Counted from the first letter of the stretch, positions 1 to 10,790 are shown. The stretch: DNA of 64,000 bases from Symbiodinium natans (GCA_905221605.1 CAJNDS010000735.1:566001-630000), one strand, 5' to 3'. Notes: a model not told the origin generated them from the sequence alone. Program-made: numbers and translations.

Positions 1-45
1 TTTGCAGCGGACCAAGGCCGGGGTGGTTTTGAGGGTTTTCAGGGC

Positions 46-118
46 TTAGGTTTTAGGGTTTAGGGTTTGGGGTTTAGGGTTTCGGTTTCAGGGTTTTGGG
101 TTCAGCGTCTAGGGTTTA
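46..118. repeat. Degenerate TTTAGGG array
   Basis: Telomere-type heptamers in TTTAGGG orientation with variants TTTGGGG and TTTCGG. The array abuts the first family A element. Confidence 0.85.
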
Positions 119-229
119 CCTGGAGGTTCATGGGTAGTTATAAGTAGGGGTATAGGTATGATAACTGTGCTCACAACCTTTTTTAGGGCACTTATAACCC
201 TACTTATACCTTCCCAAGAACCTCCATGA
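118..229. mobile_element. Family A inverted-repeat element, copy 1
   Basis: Imperfect palindrome of about 110 bp. The left arm reads GGAGGTTCATGGGTAGTTAT and the right arm gives its complement around ACTTATAACCC and GAACCTCC. It has no coding capacity. The family recurs near 15.1, 15.4, 43.3, 47.5, 58.5 and 60.2 kb, so it is a dispersed non-autonomous element. Confidence 0.75.
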
Positions 230-246
230 CCTTGAAGCCCTGAACC

Positions 247-358
247 CTAATAAACCCCAAACCCCAAACCCCAAACCCCAAACCCCAAACCCCAAACCCC
301 AAACCCCAAACCCTAAACCCCAAACCCCAAACCCTAAACCCTAAACCCTAAACCCTAA
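247..358. repeat. CCCAAAC/CCCTAAA array
   Basis: Telomere-type array in the opposite orientation to the one at the window start. A run of the CCCAAAC variant is followed by canonical CCCTAAA, so variants are clustered rather than scattered. Confidence 0.9.
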
Positions 359-404
359 ACTGGTTTTTGTAAGGTCCGTACAAAAACTATAATCTCAGGT
401 AAGA

Positions 405-485
405 TGCCGGCGCCCTCCTTGACGGCCACCCTTTGCCAGCGCCTCGCGGCCCAGGCTCCCGCCTATCCGCAAACGGACTCATGAT
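405..485 (+). CDS. Possible short exon, unknown protein
   Basis: A GC-rich island between two arrays contains an ATG followed by 25 more sense codons, alanine- and proline-rich, then TGA. It may be an exon whose true ends lie elsewhere. No family is recognised. Confidence 0.25.
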
Positions 486-492
486 GATGGGA

Positions 493-640
493 ATTTAGGG
501 TCTAGGGTTTAGGGCTTAGGGTTTAGGGCTTGGGGTTTGGGGTTTGGGGTTTAGGGTTTAGGGTTTAGGGTTTAGGGTTTAGGGTTTAGGGTTTAGGGCT
601 TAGGGCTTAGGGTTTAGGGTTTAGGGTTTAGAGCTAGAGT
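493..640. repeat. TTTAGGG array
   Basis: About 20 heptamers, mostly canonical, with TTTGGGG and CTTAGGG variants. Confidence 0.9.
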
Positions 641-1185
641 TCAGAGCTTAGGCTTGCTCCAGGTTTACCTTGGGTAACCTTTGCACGCGCCGCAAAAAGA
701 GGGAAGTGCATCTTACTTGTTGGTATATTATCACCTTTGCAAGAATGTAGAAGTTCTTAGAAGGTGGCTCCAGGTAAAAAAAAAAAGCCGCTCCTTGTTT
801 GGTTTTTCTTCTTGTTTAGGGTTGAAAGCTTTCTATTACGGCTTTTTGATGGCTTAGGGGCTCGAGGGCTTAAGGCATGTAAGGTGAAGCACTATACCCG
901 GCAGTATACCGGGTAGCCAATAAGGGAATGTAACTTAGACAGCTGGCCAGATTTTTTGGGTGGGTGGGTGCCCTTGCAGGCAACTGTTATGATAAGGTAA
1001 GGGAACACAAGGGACCCAGTTTGAATCTGGGGGGTGGGGGCTGGGGTTAGTAGGTGGGCAGGGTGGGGGGTTGGGTGTTGGCGTGGGATGTGGGGAGGGC
1101 GGCGCATACGTGACTTCTGAAATTTACATAGTGTTGTTTTGTTGTTCTACGTTGTTCTCTACATACTCTAAACCCGAAACCCGAA

Positions 1186-1314
1186 GAACCCGAAACCCTA
1201 AACCCCAAACCCCAAACCCTAAACCCTAAACCCTAAACCCTAAACCCTAAACCCTAAACCCTAAACCCTAAACCCTAAACCCTAAACCCTAAACCCTAAA
1301 CCCTAAACCCTAAC
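1186..1314. repeat. CCCTAAA array
   Basis: About 18 units, nearly perfect for the last 90 bp. It is followed by a GC-rich block at 1321-1425 that is open in more than one frame on both strands and could be an exon; strand and frame cannot be decided. Confidence 0.9.
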
Positions 1315-1869
1315 CCCCGCTGGTTCCCGAGAGCGCCAGAGGCACCCTGGCTCGATGGCTGGGCCGCGAGCCACGGCGCACGCGCGGCTGCGGCCTTGGG
1401 AGCTTCCGCAGGCTCTCAAAGGGTTTAGGGTTTACTTACAACTACCCACGAACCTCGAAGTACGGTTTCCGGAGTTAGGTCTTCATTTTTTGGGCTTCGG
1501 GGTTCCGATGGGGTTCAGGGTTTGAGGGTTTAGGGTTCGGGTTTGGGGTTCCGGGCTCTGAGTTTCAAGACTTAACCGCAAACCTCGAACCTGTCGACCC
1601 TGTACCACTTCAGCGTTGCTTCCCAGGAGCGATCTACGATCGTTTGCGTTTGGAGCCCAGCCGCAACTCACCATGTTCACAGGTTTGGGGGGGGGGGGCG
1701 GAAGGGTGTCCACGGCGGGCACTTATAACCCCAAGTATAAGTCAGTCTACTTCTCACCTACTTTGAGACTTTGAGGACTTAGGGTGCTTGTAAGTGCAGC
1801 TGTACTTGGGGATCGAAGTACCCTGAACCTCCAAGTAGGGATTAGGGGGGATTTGGGGCCTAGAGTCGG

Positions 1870-1953
1870 CTTTAGGGTTTTAGGGTTTAGGGTTTAGGGT
1901 TTATGTTTTAGGGTTTAGGGTTTAGGGTTTAGGGTTTAGGGTTTAGGGTTTAG
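1870..1953. repeat. TTTAGGG array
   Basis: About 11 heptamers, just upstream of a family D element. Confidence 0.9.
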
Positions 1954-1986
1954 GTTCACGGAGTTCAGGGTCGGTTTGGGAGAGCT

Positions 1987-2093
1987 TCTTAGTGGCTGAG
2001 TGGGTACACTTAAATACTTTCTGGAATACTTAATCCCCTATAGAACTGAAAGTGTACACTTTCGGGGGGGGATTATGAACTCAGCAACTAAGA
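1987..2093. mobile_element. Family D inverted-repeat element, copy 1
   Basis: The ends are CTTAGTGGCTGAGT and ACTCAGCAACTAAG, which are inverted copies of each other. The interior has the palindromic pair AGTGTACACTTT. Close relatives lie at 11.2 and 45.8 kb. Confidence 0.75.
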
Positions 2094-2099
2094 TTTTGA

Positions 2100-3150
2100 A
2101 AGCCAAGGGTATGGCGTTTAGGGTTTTTAGGAAGCATGGGTTTCGCGTAGCCCCTACTGCTTGATCCCTATGTCTGCGCACGCTGGGTGGCCGGTCAAGG
2201 TCCCTGATTCTGCCGGTGGCATCAGTGGAAGCTTGGCCCGTAAGGCCATGTTCCAGAGGCTACAGCCAGAGACCTCAATGTTGATGAGTCAAACCCTAAA
2301 CCCTAAACCCTAAACCCTAAACCCTTATAAACCCTAAACCCTAAACCCGTCGCATAGGGTGGAGACTACCGGTTTTGCTTTGGGGCGGCGGTACCGTCCC
2401 TCCCCGCTCTGCGCGACAGCTGCTGCTGGTGCTTCGTGTTCCATGTACACCCTAAACCCTAAATCCTAAACCCTAAACCCTAAACCCTACAACTTAGCCA
2501 CGTCCCTGCTACAACGCAAAAGGGTCCCGACTAGCACAATCTGCTTTGCGCGAGCTGACCAGCAGCCTCTTGCCCTTGAGCCGATTCCCAGAGACCCAAT
2601 ACCTTACTCAGCCAAGAGTTGAACTTTAAACTTTTTTTCGGGGCCTTAGGAATAGTAAAGTTTATCCTCTTCCCCTTAATTATTGGAGAAGTCAGATTCC
2701 TCTTAGTTGAGGAATATGCATTACATGATAGTCAGGATCTTGATGATATTCATATATAACCCTAAACCCGAAACCCTAAACCCTAAACCCACGAAGATGG
2801 TGTGACCATGGACCATGGAGACCTGGCGAGCGGCCTTGTGGTCGCCACAAGTTTGCAATTTCTGCTAACCCGTGAGCCCAACTCCCCACTAAGCAACACA
2901 CCGTAAATAAAGACGTTAACGGGGGCCCTAAGAATATGAACTAATTGAAGCATAAACCCCAACCCCAAAACCCCAGACCTTTAACCGTAAACCCCAAACA
3001 TAAACCCGCATATATATATATATATATACATATATATATGACCCCACATGCGTAGCCCCAAAGCCTTAAAACCCCAGACCCTCGACCCTGAGCCCCTACA
3101 TTCCCAAACCCTAAACCACTAAGTGCCCCTAAGCCGCTTGACAGCCTAGG
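2100..3150. other. Mixed block, no firm gene
   Basis: Short CCCTAAA arrays (2288-2347, 2449-2489, 2755-2790) separate GC-rich blocks at 2160-2290, 2350-2445 and 2490-2620. The first is open in one + frame for about 40 codons from an ATG at 2171, but no splice signals decide it. A (TA)n tract lies at 3010-3040. Confidence 0.5.
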
Positions 3151-3154
3151 CTTT

Positions 3155-3298
3155 CGGGTTTAGGATTAGGGTTTAGGGTTAGGGTTTAGGGTTTGAATTC
3201 AGGGTTTAGGGTTTAGGGTTTGGGGTTTGGGGTTTGGGGTTTAGGGTTTAGGGTTTAGAGTTTAATTAGGGTTTAGGGTTTAGGGCTAGGGCTTAGGG
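3155..3298. repeat. TTTAGGG array with variants
   Basis: Telomere-type array with TTTGGGG and AATTAGGG interruptions. It ends 17 bases before a clean exon candidate. Confidence 0.85.
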
Positions 3299-3315
3299 AT
3301 CCCTAAGCAAGCTAG

Positions 3316-3378
3316 GCGCTCAAAGGTCCAGCGTTGTTGGAGCGATGTGCCGCTCTCGAGCAGCAGGTCCAAACCAAG
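3316..3378 (+). CDS. Exon candidate, coiled-coil-like segment
   Basis: After an acceptor-like GCTAG there are 21 codons in phase 0, ending at AAG before GCCGTG, which would be a GC-type donor. The peptide includes LLERCAALEQQVQTK, a hydrophobic/Glu/Gln pattern typical of a coiled coil. The protein is unknown. Confidence 0.5.
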
Positions 3379-3563
3379 GCCGTGGGCAGACCCTGAGTTT
3401 CCAATTTGTGGGTTTAGGGTTTCGGGTTTAGGGTTGAGGGTTGAGGGTTTAGGGCTTAGGGCTTAGGGCTTTGGGCTTAGGGTTTAGGGTTTAGGGCCGT
3501 AGGGACCCTGTCAACCTTAAACCCTCCCCCGCCTCCCGCACTTGGCATGGAGATGCCTAGCTC

Positions 3564-3677
3564 GGTTTAGGGTTTAGGGTTTAGGGTTTAGGGTTTAGGG
3601 TTTAGGGTTTAGGGTTTAGGGTTTAGGGTTTAGGGTTTAGGGTTTAGGGTTTAGGGTTTAGGGTTTAGGGTTTAGGG
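3564..3677. repeat. Near-perfect TTTAGGG array
   Basis: About 16 tandem heptamers with almost no variants, one of the cleanest arrays in the window. Confidence 0.95.
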
Positions 3678-4152
3678 CTACAGTTTTATGGGTCATACCT
3701 CAGCCGGGTTGATGATGAGTGTTCATCATGTACTGGCATGCCCCCGTCCACAAACATGCCTAACATACCCTCCAAAACAACCCCCCCCCCCCCCCCCCAA
3801 GTCCCCCTTGCCTGATAAGGGCATAGGGCTCAAACTTGTTTTTTAGGCTTTTGAGGTGTAGGGCTTTAAGGATTTTAGGGCCTGGGGAGGCTACTCGTAG
3901 GAGCCTCTTTGTTTAAGAGGGACTAGTGTAATGGGATGGAAAGGGTTTAGGGTTTAGGGGTTGATGTTTCAGGCCGCAGAAGGTTCAGAGGGAAGACGGT
4001 CCGATGCATGGACTGCGCAAAGCACGTCACCCCCCCCCGAGGCCCCCCAAACCTTCGCCCCGAAGCCCCAACCTAGCATCTGACGACCTTAAACCCTAAC
4101 TCCCCAAACCCGAAACCCTAAACCCTAAACCCTAAACCCTAGCACGCAGCAG

Positions 4153-4208
4153 GTGCCCGCTACGACGCGGCGACGAGGTTCGTCGGAGAAGTTTGAGGCC
4201 CCTGGAAG
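4153..4208 (+). CDS. Exon candidate, basic segment
   Basis: Acceptor-like GCAGCAG, then 18 codons (VPATTRRRGSSEKFEAPG) and AG before GTCTCT. A CCCTAAA array lies immediately upstream. No family is recognised. Confidence 0.45.
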
Positions 4209-5270
4209 GTCTCTGGGCTTCCGGCTCGGTAGCATATAATCCCCTCCACCTAATTTGTTAATTCCCCTTGGGAATTATTTTTATGTATATAAAACCCAAG
4301 AGGATGTTAAAACAAATTGTTTTTATTCAGGTTCTAAGGGGAGTATAGTAATCCCCTCCCCCTAATATTAAACCCTGTAGGTATAATATAGTATACTATA
4401 TTGGGGCGTTTTTAATATTGGGGGGGTACGGGGGGCTGAATATCCGGGGGAGAGGATTGGGGTTTGCGCAGGCGCCGGCCCCCGGCCCAAGTGCAGTTCC
4501 TTTGCTGGGTGTTTTAGTGACAGAGGTGTCCCAATAATCAACTGCGGGTGGGCATCTAGATAGGGTTGAAGCATGGCATAGGTGAAATCTGGAGTAAAGC
4601 TAACTTGCAAGTGGTTGTTGCACGCGAAATTGTCTTGCAAGCGGTTGTTGCGCGCGAAATTAAATTAGATTGAAACGTGCGCTCATTTTTCCTAACTTCT
4701 TATGGTGCCATAATTTGATTCCTGTGGTCGCTCGCTCTCTTCTGTCATTCCCTTACAATCATAGCCTCACAACGGTCCCCTTAAAAGCCCAACCAATGGC
4801 AGAGAAACAGGAAGGGCTTCTAAGGGAGCATGAGGACATGAGCGAAAGAGTGAGAAACCGCGAAAGTTCACCCATGTTATTCACTCACGCTCTTCGCCCT
4901 TTAGTTTGCATGCGTTCATGTCATGAATTTTGCACATTTGTTGCATGCTGAAACCTGATACAATGCTGAACTACTCTTATTTTTGGTGTTACCATTACTA
5001 CGTTCGCGTGGTGCTGCTGTTGCTATGGAAGTCAGTAGAAGGTGAGCTGACTCTGCTTCGCAGCCGTTTTGCTCCGTGTAGTTGGGCCAGCCTCCAGGTC
5101 TACGAATACCTGCAGGCGCGCCTTTGCATTGCGCGTTTTGTAGTCTTTCCAACTGGCAGGAGTCGAAGTTCCTTCTTAAATCGAAGAATTCACGGCAGCA
5201 ACTCACTTCACCCACATTGCTGGGGATCTTATCCACAAGGAGACAACGCTTGTTGCACCATCTTTTACAG

Positions 5271-5399
5271 GCAGGTACCGATGCCAGCCTGGACAAAATC
5301 GCCGCAACGTTTGCCAATGAAGCAGAGCACCACGCGGGCATGAATTTCGGCAAGATCCGCGTCATCTTCACAGGAAAAAAGCTTGTGAGCCCGCGTTGA
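5271..5399 (+). CDS. Probable terminal exon, unknown protein
   Basis: Directly after the acceptor TCTTTTACAG there are 42 codons to a TGA. The peptide begins AGTDASLDKIAATFANEAEH and continues through a short beta-like stretch (KIRVIFTG) to a basic end. The composition looks like a folded protein. The frame before the acceptor is also open, so the splice site is inferred. No family was recognised. Confidence 0.45.
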   Translation, partial: AGTDASLDKIAATFANEAEHHAGMNFGKIRVIFTGKKLVSPR

Positions 5400-6249
5400 G
5401 GATGTGGTCTGCCAAGCCTGCGATCATGCGCTCCCTTGCCACGTGTCCTTATTATAAACAAATCTTCGGAATTGCGGAGTAGACTTGTGACCCAGGGCGC
5501 GCGAGAATCTACAGCTTGTTTCGTAATTCTCACACTTTCTGAGCTCTGCGGAATGTCTGACATCCTAGGACGGCAAGGAGTTTGTAAAGCGCAGATTTCA
5601 CTGATGTGCGCCTGTGCGACACCCAGCAGATCGAGCCATGACAACTTGTTCATTTGATCAGAAGGTGCTCTGCCTGACCTTGGTTCTCCCTAACAGTAGG
5701 GCAGTCGTCTTTCTTTGCGCAGAAAGGGGCTGTAAATTGGCATGCGCCTACTAAACGGCTGCCATCTGGCAGGAGCGGTCCGAGTAGGGCCAGGCCGGCA
5801 CGCCGCTGGTCATGTGTCATTGATCTGTTCAATGGCCCTCCACCGACGTGTCGCCATGTTGATGCGCGTGGCCCTTGGAGTGCTGCGCCTATTGCGCACG
5901 TCCGGGAAGCCTTACGAGGGGAGGGCCAAGCAATTTGCCGGAGGAAGACTTTTGACACTGTGTGGCATGGCGTGTGCGATGCGAGTTCCTCCTTTTGGTT
6001 GCACTAACGAATGCCTGAAATGTTTTACTGCACGGTGCACAGGAGGAAGAATATCAACCAAAAAAAACGGCGAGGCACCGTCTCGATTGTGACTTGCCAG
6101 CCCTTGTTGGGCATGCTTGGCTGTGTCTTCACTGTTACGTAATGCTGCGCCGGAAGTGCAAAATGCGCGGCTCCCAGCTTGGCTGGAGGCTCGTAAGTGA
6201 CACAAGGACTGAGTGCTATGGTGTTTGCTGGTGTCTGTGTGACGAACAG

Positions 6250-6350
6250 GAAACCTATTGGCTCCATCGGCCAGGAAAATGCTGCTGCTAAGGCTGTTCA
6301 TGGCTTGGTCATCTCTGCTCCGGCAGCCAGATGTGCAAACCGCACCATTG
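6250..6350 (+). CDS. Exon candidate with GTGAG donor
   Basis: Between AACAG and GTGAGAAAA there are 33 codons with one base left over at each side. The peptide contains KPIGSIGQENAAAKAVHGLV followed by a Cys/Arg-containing end. It may belong to the same gene as the next candidate, but no intron phase proves it. Confidence 0.4.
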
Positions 6351-6435
6351 GTGAGAAAAATACACTTGCAGAGCAGCGTGCGCGATCAGGCCATTTGGAG
6401 GTATACAGAGTTTCCTGTCGCGTTTTTTTGCGCAG

Positions 6436-6519
6436 CAGGTGTTCGCCCGCGCTATTGCCAATGCTGATGATCGATATGTTGCCTATGGGCACGAATGCCT
6501 GGCAGCAACTCCTCGAATG
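6436..6519 (+). CDS. Exon candidate after TTTTTTTGCGCAG
   Basis: Follows a strong polypyrimidine-AG. The frame reads QVFARAIANADDRYVAYGHE and continues to ATPRM, where a GTGCGC could be the donor; a second polypyrimidine-CCAG lies 50 bases on. If not spliced there, the frame stays open to a TGA at 6606. Protein unknown. Confidence 0.4.
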
Positions 6520-6670
6520 GTGCGCTTTCCACATCCTGTTTGGTTCCATGCGTTTGTTGTTGCTTTTTCCAGGTGCGCTCGAGGACAGGACCTGCGTTGG
6601 CAGGAATGATACATGTTGACAAATAGCAGCGCTACTTCCTAAAGTAGCGCAATACTGCTGCGGCAGCTAG

Positions 6671-6823
6671 AGAGGCCTCAAACTGACCTGCTATAACGCG
6701 CAGCGCGGCACAGTTCAATGTGTGTTCCAACGCCTCCGAAACTTGCGCAGGCATGCTTTGCCTGTGGCTTATAGTGGCCTATTGCGTGCTGAAAACTTTT
6801 TGGTTACGAGGGTTGCTGAGTGA
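6671..6823 (+). CDS. Possible terminal exon; faint helicase resemblance
   Basis: After CTAG the frame runs 50 codons to TGA. It contains GLKLTCYNAQRGTVQCVFQR, loosely like the segment of superfamily 1 helicases that reads as a strand followed by Y-x-A-Q. No Walker motifs are visible nearby, so the helicase reading is weak; the open frame is the main evidence. Confidence 0.35.
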   Translation, partial: RGLKLTCYNAQRGTVQCVFQRLRNLRRHALPVAYSGLLRAENFLVTRVAE

Positions 6824-6964
6824 CACTGTGTCTGTCGCGATGCCAAAGGCTGGGGATGCTGTGGAACATCATCCAGACTAGAATAGCCTTCGCCAGACAT
6901 CTGCACTCTCACTACATCATCATCTCCAGAGGGGTGGGATGGCAACGGCTTAGGGTTCCGAATC

Positions 6965-7160
6965 CTTTCCCAGTTTCTGATTCTGCCGTTTTGCTTTTTC
7001 TCCGAGTCAGCCTTTTGGCAGTTTCCGAATCATCCGTTTCGTGATGTCAGATTTTGCCGTTTCGGTTTCCGATTGAGCCGTCCTGGATTCTGAGTCAGGA
7101 ATCCTGGTTTCCGAATCAGGTCTGGTTTCCGATTCAGCCGTTCTGGTTTCCAATTTTTTC
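6965..7160. repeat. Degenerate 20-23 bp tandem repeat
   Basis: About nine diverged units resembling TTTCCGATTCAGCCGTTCTGG. The last three are the most alike. This minisatellite is unlike any other repeat in the window. Confidence 0.7.
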
Positions 7161-7899
7161 GTCGACCCTTTTCTCAACTTCACTGCGTCCTTCTGTGCGT
7201 GGCCACGGCGTTCCCGTCGGCGTAGCGTTTGCCGCCCATGCCTGGGAACAAAAGATCCGCAGGCGCTGTCCTGGCTTTGGAGCTCTGGTTCTCCATCAGG
7301 AATGCTTCTCCGAGTGCGTCAACGCGGAGACCGACCTGAAGTACACCCTGATGTTTTTTTGCGCAGGTTTTGCGCAGGCTTTCCGCGAACCATGCTAACA
7401 CATCTCTGTGACGACCTATTGACTCCGCCCATTTACATTGATCCTGAATTCTGTTTTCACTCTTGCCTTGAGAGAGGGTTCGGCAGCACGGTCTCAGCGT
7501 GGACACGAACAATCCGCACGTGCCTCGTAGTTAATCTATAATTGTTGCTAGCCCGCAAAATCTGCATTTCTTCGTGTTAGTTTATGAGTTTGCAGTATGA
7601 AGCTAAGCTGGAATCGAATTGGAGCGGGGAAGAACTCATCGTTATTCAATACAAGTTGCACAGCCCATCTCTGGAGCCGGAAGTAAGCTCGAGTTAAGAA
7701 GAGGGATCGTCCGTACTGGGTTCGCCCGTTTCTGGAAACGGGATAAAACTTGTAAACGTGCAAGTTCTTTGCTGGAACTGCAAGCTTCCGGAGAACCCGC
7801 TGAGACTTTGGAGGTTGGATTGGAGATTAACAGCGGGTTTACAAGGAGGGCCCCTCCTAGTTATAAGTAGAGTTATAAGGACCCAAAATTGGGTCATAA

Positions 7900-8770
7900 A
7901 GATCCTAACTTAGGTTATAAGTCCCTTAACTATAGTTAGTACAGTAAAGGGGCCCAACCTTGTAAGGCTCAGGTTTTGCAGCTCCGCGCTTCAAGTTGGT
8001 GGTGCCGGGTTCGGGGTTGTGGTGTGAATCCCTGGGCGCCCCTGAAGCTCCAACCTACGACTGCCCTGACCCCGAAACCCTAAACCCCCTCAAACCCGAA
8101 AGGAAGATCTTGACGTCTGAATCCCCACGTCTACTTCTCGAAAGCTGAAACCTTGGGGACTACACCCCTAACCTAGACCTAGAGCCCCAGCTTGCCCTAC
8201 ATACTTCTAAAGCTCATCTAGTCCCCATGCCCAGCAAGTCCAGGCCCACTGTAGAGTTGCTTTGCGTCTGCGCCCCAACCTCATCCGGGCTCATGGGTAG
8301 TTAGTATACAGAACACGATGTTCAACAGGACTGTTTCAGGGTTCGTGTCTTGCATGTCGCAATAGCACACCCCTCGCTATCTTGCAACAGTCTCGTATAT
8401 GGGCTCTGTTTATGAAATTGGTTGTTTTCTTACTAGGGTCACGGTTAAGAAATAGTGCAGACATAACACAAGCTGTTGTTTCGTTAAATCCCTACCGAGG
8501 AGCTAAATGCGATCCACCAAGTAAAGTGGGCACCTTAAACGCTGACAACGACAGCCCTCCAGCAATAGCAATGTGGCGATACACAAAGTATCATCCTAAA
8601 CCTTGAACCTCAAACCTAAACTCTGAACCTCAAACCTAAACCCTGAACCCTAGCCCCCTGGGAGGATCCAGAAAAGTAGAGCCCCCCAAATAATACCTAT
8701 TCTACTATTTGGGTCGTTTTTTAGTAACCCTTGTAAAAGGCCCTTTATAGGGTTGATTATGGGGATTAAA
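7900..8770. other. Intergenic or intronic stretch, no firm gene
   Basis: Palindromic TTATAAGT/ACTTATAA motifs at 7855-7940 recall family A. An ORF of 74 codons at 8382-8606 has ordinary composition but no supporting splice or homology signal. At 8690-8780 a short element-like sequence (AAAGGCCCTTTATAGGGTTGAT) recurs in part near 9190. Confidence 0.4.
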
Positions 8771-8775
8771 AAGAT

Positions 8776-8860
8776 CTCTCAACTATGCGAGTGCATGTGG
8801 AAGGCCTTGGACTTCTTCGATGCCAATCCGCACGGGCTAGCCCAGGCCGGGTCTGTGAAG
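8776..8860 (+). CDS. Exon candidate, unknown protein
   Basis: The frame QLCECMWKALDFFDANPHGL continues to AGSVK, before a GGATGGG. It is amphipathic and globular-looking. It is flanked upstream by an element-like sequence and downstream by a TTTAGGG array. Exact ends are uncertain. Confidence 0.5.
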
Positions 8861-8906
8861 GGATGGGAAATTCTTATTGGCTGGGCAGTTAACCTTTAAT
8901 CTTGTA

Positions 8907-8993
8907 GGGTTTAGGGTTTAGGGTTTAGGGTTTAGGGTTTAGGGTTTAGGGTTTAGGGCTTAGGGCTTAGGGCTTAGGGCTTAGGGCTTTAGG
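8907..8993. repeat. TTTAGGG array ending in CTTAGGG units
   Basis: Eight canonical heptamers followed by about five CTTAGGG units, showing local spread of one variant. Confidence 0.9.
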
Positions 8994-9068
8994 TGATGCA
9001 ATCCTGTTACAATACAAGGTTAACCTTTTCTAGGCTAGGGTATTCCGCCCCTGAGAGTCGGTCTTTCC

Positions 9069-9140
9069 ATGGTGGTAGCGAAGACAAATAAGCGGGATGG
9101 GGCGATTCGAGTTCCCTTAGAGAGGCTCTTCACACGGTTG
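9069..9140 (+). CDS. Exon candidate, possibly with start codon
   Basis: An ATG begins 24 codons (MVVAKTNKRDGAIRVPLERL, then FTRL) ending at TTG before GTTTGAGG, a donor-like site. An acceptor GGTAG is also present inside, so the ATG need not be the true start. Confidence 0.4.
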
Positions 9141-9274
9141 GTTTGAGGCATAGCCAGGATGGGCTATTAGACCCTACAACCACTCAAAAAGGCCCTGAAT
9201 AGGGTTGATTTTTGGGGATTGAGGCCGAATAGCCCCTAAACCCTGAACCCTACACCCTAAACCCCTAAACCAAG

Positions 9275-9359
9275 CAAGAGAGGCTGAGCGCTTAGCTGCC
9301 GCGCTGGCAGCTTTCGACGTGCACGACATGGAGGCTGCACCGGAGTTCGTTAGTGCTAG
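9275..9359 (+). CDS. Exon candidate, Ala-rich helical segment
   Basis: Bounded by CCAAG and GTTACTC, with 27 codons and two partial codons. It includes REAERLAAALAAFDVHDMEA and then APEFVSA. It has strong helical character and a GC-rich third position, in contrast to the surrounding arrays. Unknown protein. Confidence 0.55.
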
Positions 9360-9513
9360 GTTACTCGGAGTCCCAAATTGTAGGTGCCTAGTTTAGGGTT
9401 TAGGGTTTAGGGAGTACCCTAAATCAGCTTCTAACCGTGGTTACATGACCCTATTTATATCCCTACTTGCAAGTGACCTTGAACCTCCCAGTAAGACCTG
9501 AGAGCTGCATGCA

Positions 9514-9828
9514 TTAGGGTTTAGGGTTTAGGGTTTAAGGGTTTAAGGGTTGAAGGGTTTCAGGGTTTAAGGGCTTAAGGGTTTAAGGGTTTAAGGGTTT
9601 AAGGGTTTAAGGGTTTAAGGGTTTAAGGGTTTAAGGGTTTAAGGGTTTAAGGGTTTAAGGGTTTAAGGGTTTAAGGGTTTAAGGGTTTAAGGGTTTAAGG
9701 GTTTGAGGGTTTAAGGGTTTAAGGGTTTAAGGGTTTAAGGGTTTAAGGGTTTAAGGGTTTAAGGGTTTAAGGGTTTAAGGGTTTAAGGGTTTAAGGGTTT
9801 AAGGGTTTAAGGGTTTAAGGGTTTAGGG
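9514..9828. repeat. Octamer array TTTAAGGG, about 37 copies
   Basis: An almost perfect tandem of the 8-bp unit TTTAAGGG with canonical heptamers only at the two ends. It is the longest variant array of the window and has a mirror-orientation counterpart at 44.3 kb. Confidence 0.95.
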
Positions 9829-9839
9829 CAGAGTGGTCA

Positions 9840-10790
9840 AAGACTTTGGCCAGAGCTACGCAAGTGCCTGTGTTCAAGAAGAAGTAATGTGCAACATGCA
9901 GCAACCCGGCCCTCCGCAACTTTAAGGATACCCTCTATATATACATATATATGTATGTTTAGTTAATTGTTTCTGTATGTATACATACACATAACCCCGC
10001 GCCTCTTCGTTATGAATTGACGGGGCCCCTGTTGCCAGGATAGAGGTTCTTCTAGGACGATCACAAGAAAGAAACGATATTCTTGTTATACTTGGTACAT
10101 TTGCTGCTCCTGGCTTGTTTTCGTCGTTCATCACGTCGTAGTATCAGATCTTGGAAAATCCGGCACAGTGTTTTGCGCTAGCGCCGCGCTAGCACGGCGC
10201 TAGCAAAATGTCAACGCAACCCCCCCCCGGCAGACCATGGCCCATTCCTCCTCTAGCAGACCACAAAGGAACACCATAGAACCGAGAGTGCTATGCTTGC
10301 TGGAGCTCGAGCCCCGCAAGTGGCGACAGCGGAGAAACCTTCGCTCGCGCCAGAACTCCAGCAGTAGCAGTATGTAGCAGTGACACTAGCAGTTCTTGTG
10401 ACGACTCGTCCGACAGCAGCGCCTGAAAAATGGTCCGCGCTAGCACCCTTTCTAGGAAATCATGCTTGGATCCTTCAAATGTCGCGTTTGCTACTCCATC
10501 TCAATCAGCTTCTTTTTCCTTCAGGACATAAGGCGGCACCGAGGGAGTTCCGATTTAACGTCATTTTCGGGAACAAGCATTTTGACAACAACCCATATAT
10601 ATATATATATGTATATGCATATACATGTATACATATACATTTACGAACCTCATCCCAAGCACCCATATCCTGAAGCTCCAGACCTAAATGCCTCGCTGGA
10701 CTCTCATGCCTCCGGAGACCATCGCTCTCTGTAATCCCCCAGAAAACCCCCAATCACTCCTATTGGCTTAAGAGTTTCTTGGCCCTTTAG
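9840..10790. other. Array-free stretch, no firm gene
   Basis: Contains AT palindromes (9930-9980, 10593-10640), a NheI-like GCTAGC hairpin, and several short frames without splice support. Nothing could be assigned. Confidence 0.4.
10171..10208. repeat. GC-rich hairpin
   Basis: TTTTGCGCTAGC and GCGCTAGCAAAA are inverted around CGCGCTAGCA; GCTAGC occurs three times in 38 bp. Possible structured or element-end sequence. Confidence 0.6.

Larger units (their letters stand above)
4650..7900. other. Island free of telomere-type arrays and introners
   Basis: For about 3.2 kb no TTTAGGG/CCCTAAA array and no inverted-repeat element family is seen, unlike the flanks. Acceptor-like strings such as TTTTTTTGCGCAG and TCTTTTACAG occur several times, and four exon-like frames are listed below. 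A 245-codon minus-strand frame (4916-5653) overlaps the best plus-strand exon and was not preferred. Confidence 0.5.

Noticed and set aside
1..360. A true chromosome end or subtelomere at the start of the window
   Set aside because: Arrays are short, degenerate, in both orientations, and continue throughout the window between coding-like blocks.
4916..5653. 245-codon minus-strand gene
   Set aside because: It overlaps a plus-strand exon with a good acceptor, its composition is irregular, and no motif was recognised.
9514..9828. CRISPR array
   Set aside because: The unit is 8 bp with no spacers.
10593..10640. TATA-type promoter in the ATATAT palindrome
   Set aside because: No gene start lies near it, and dinoflagellate genes generally lack TATA boxes.
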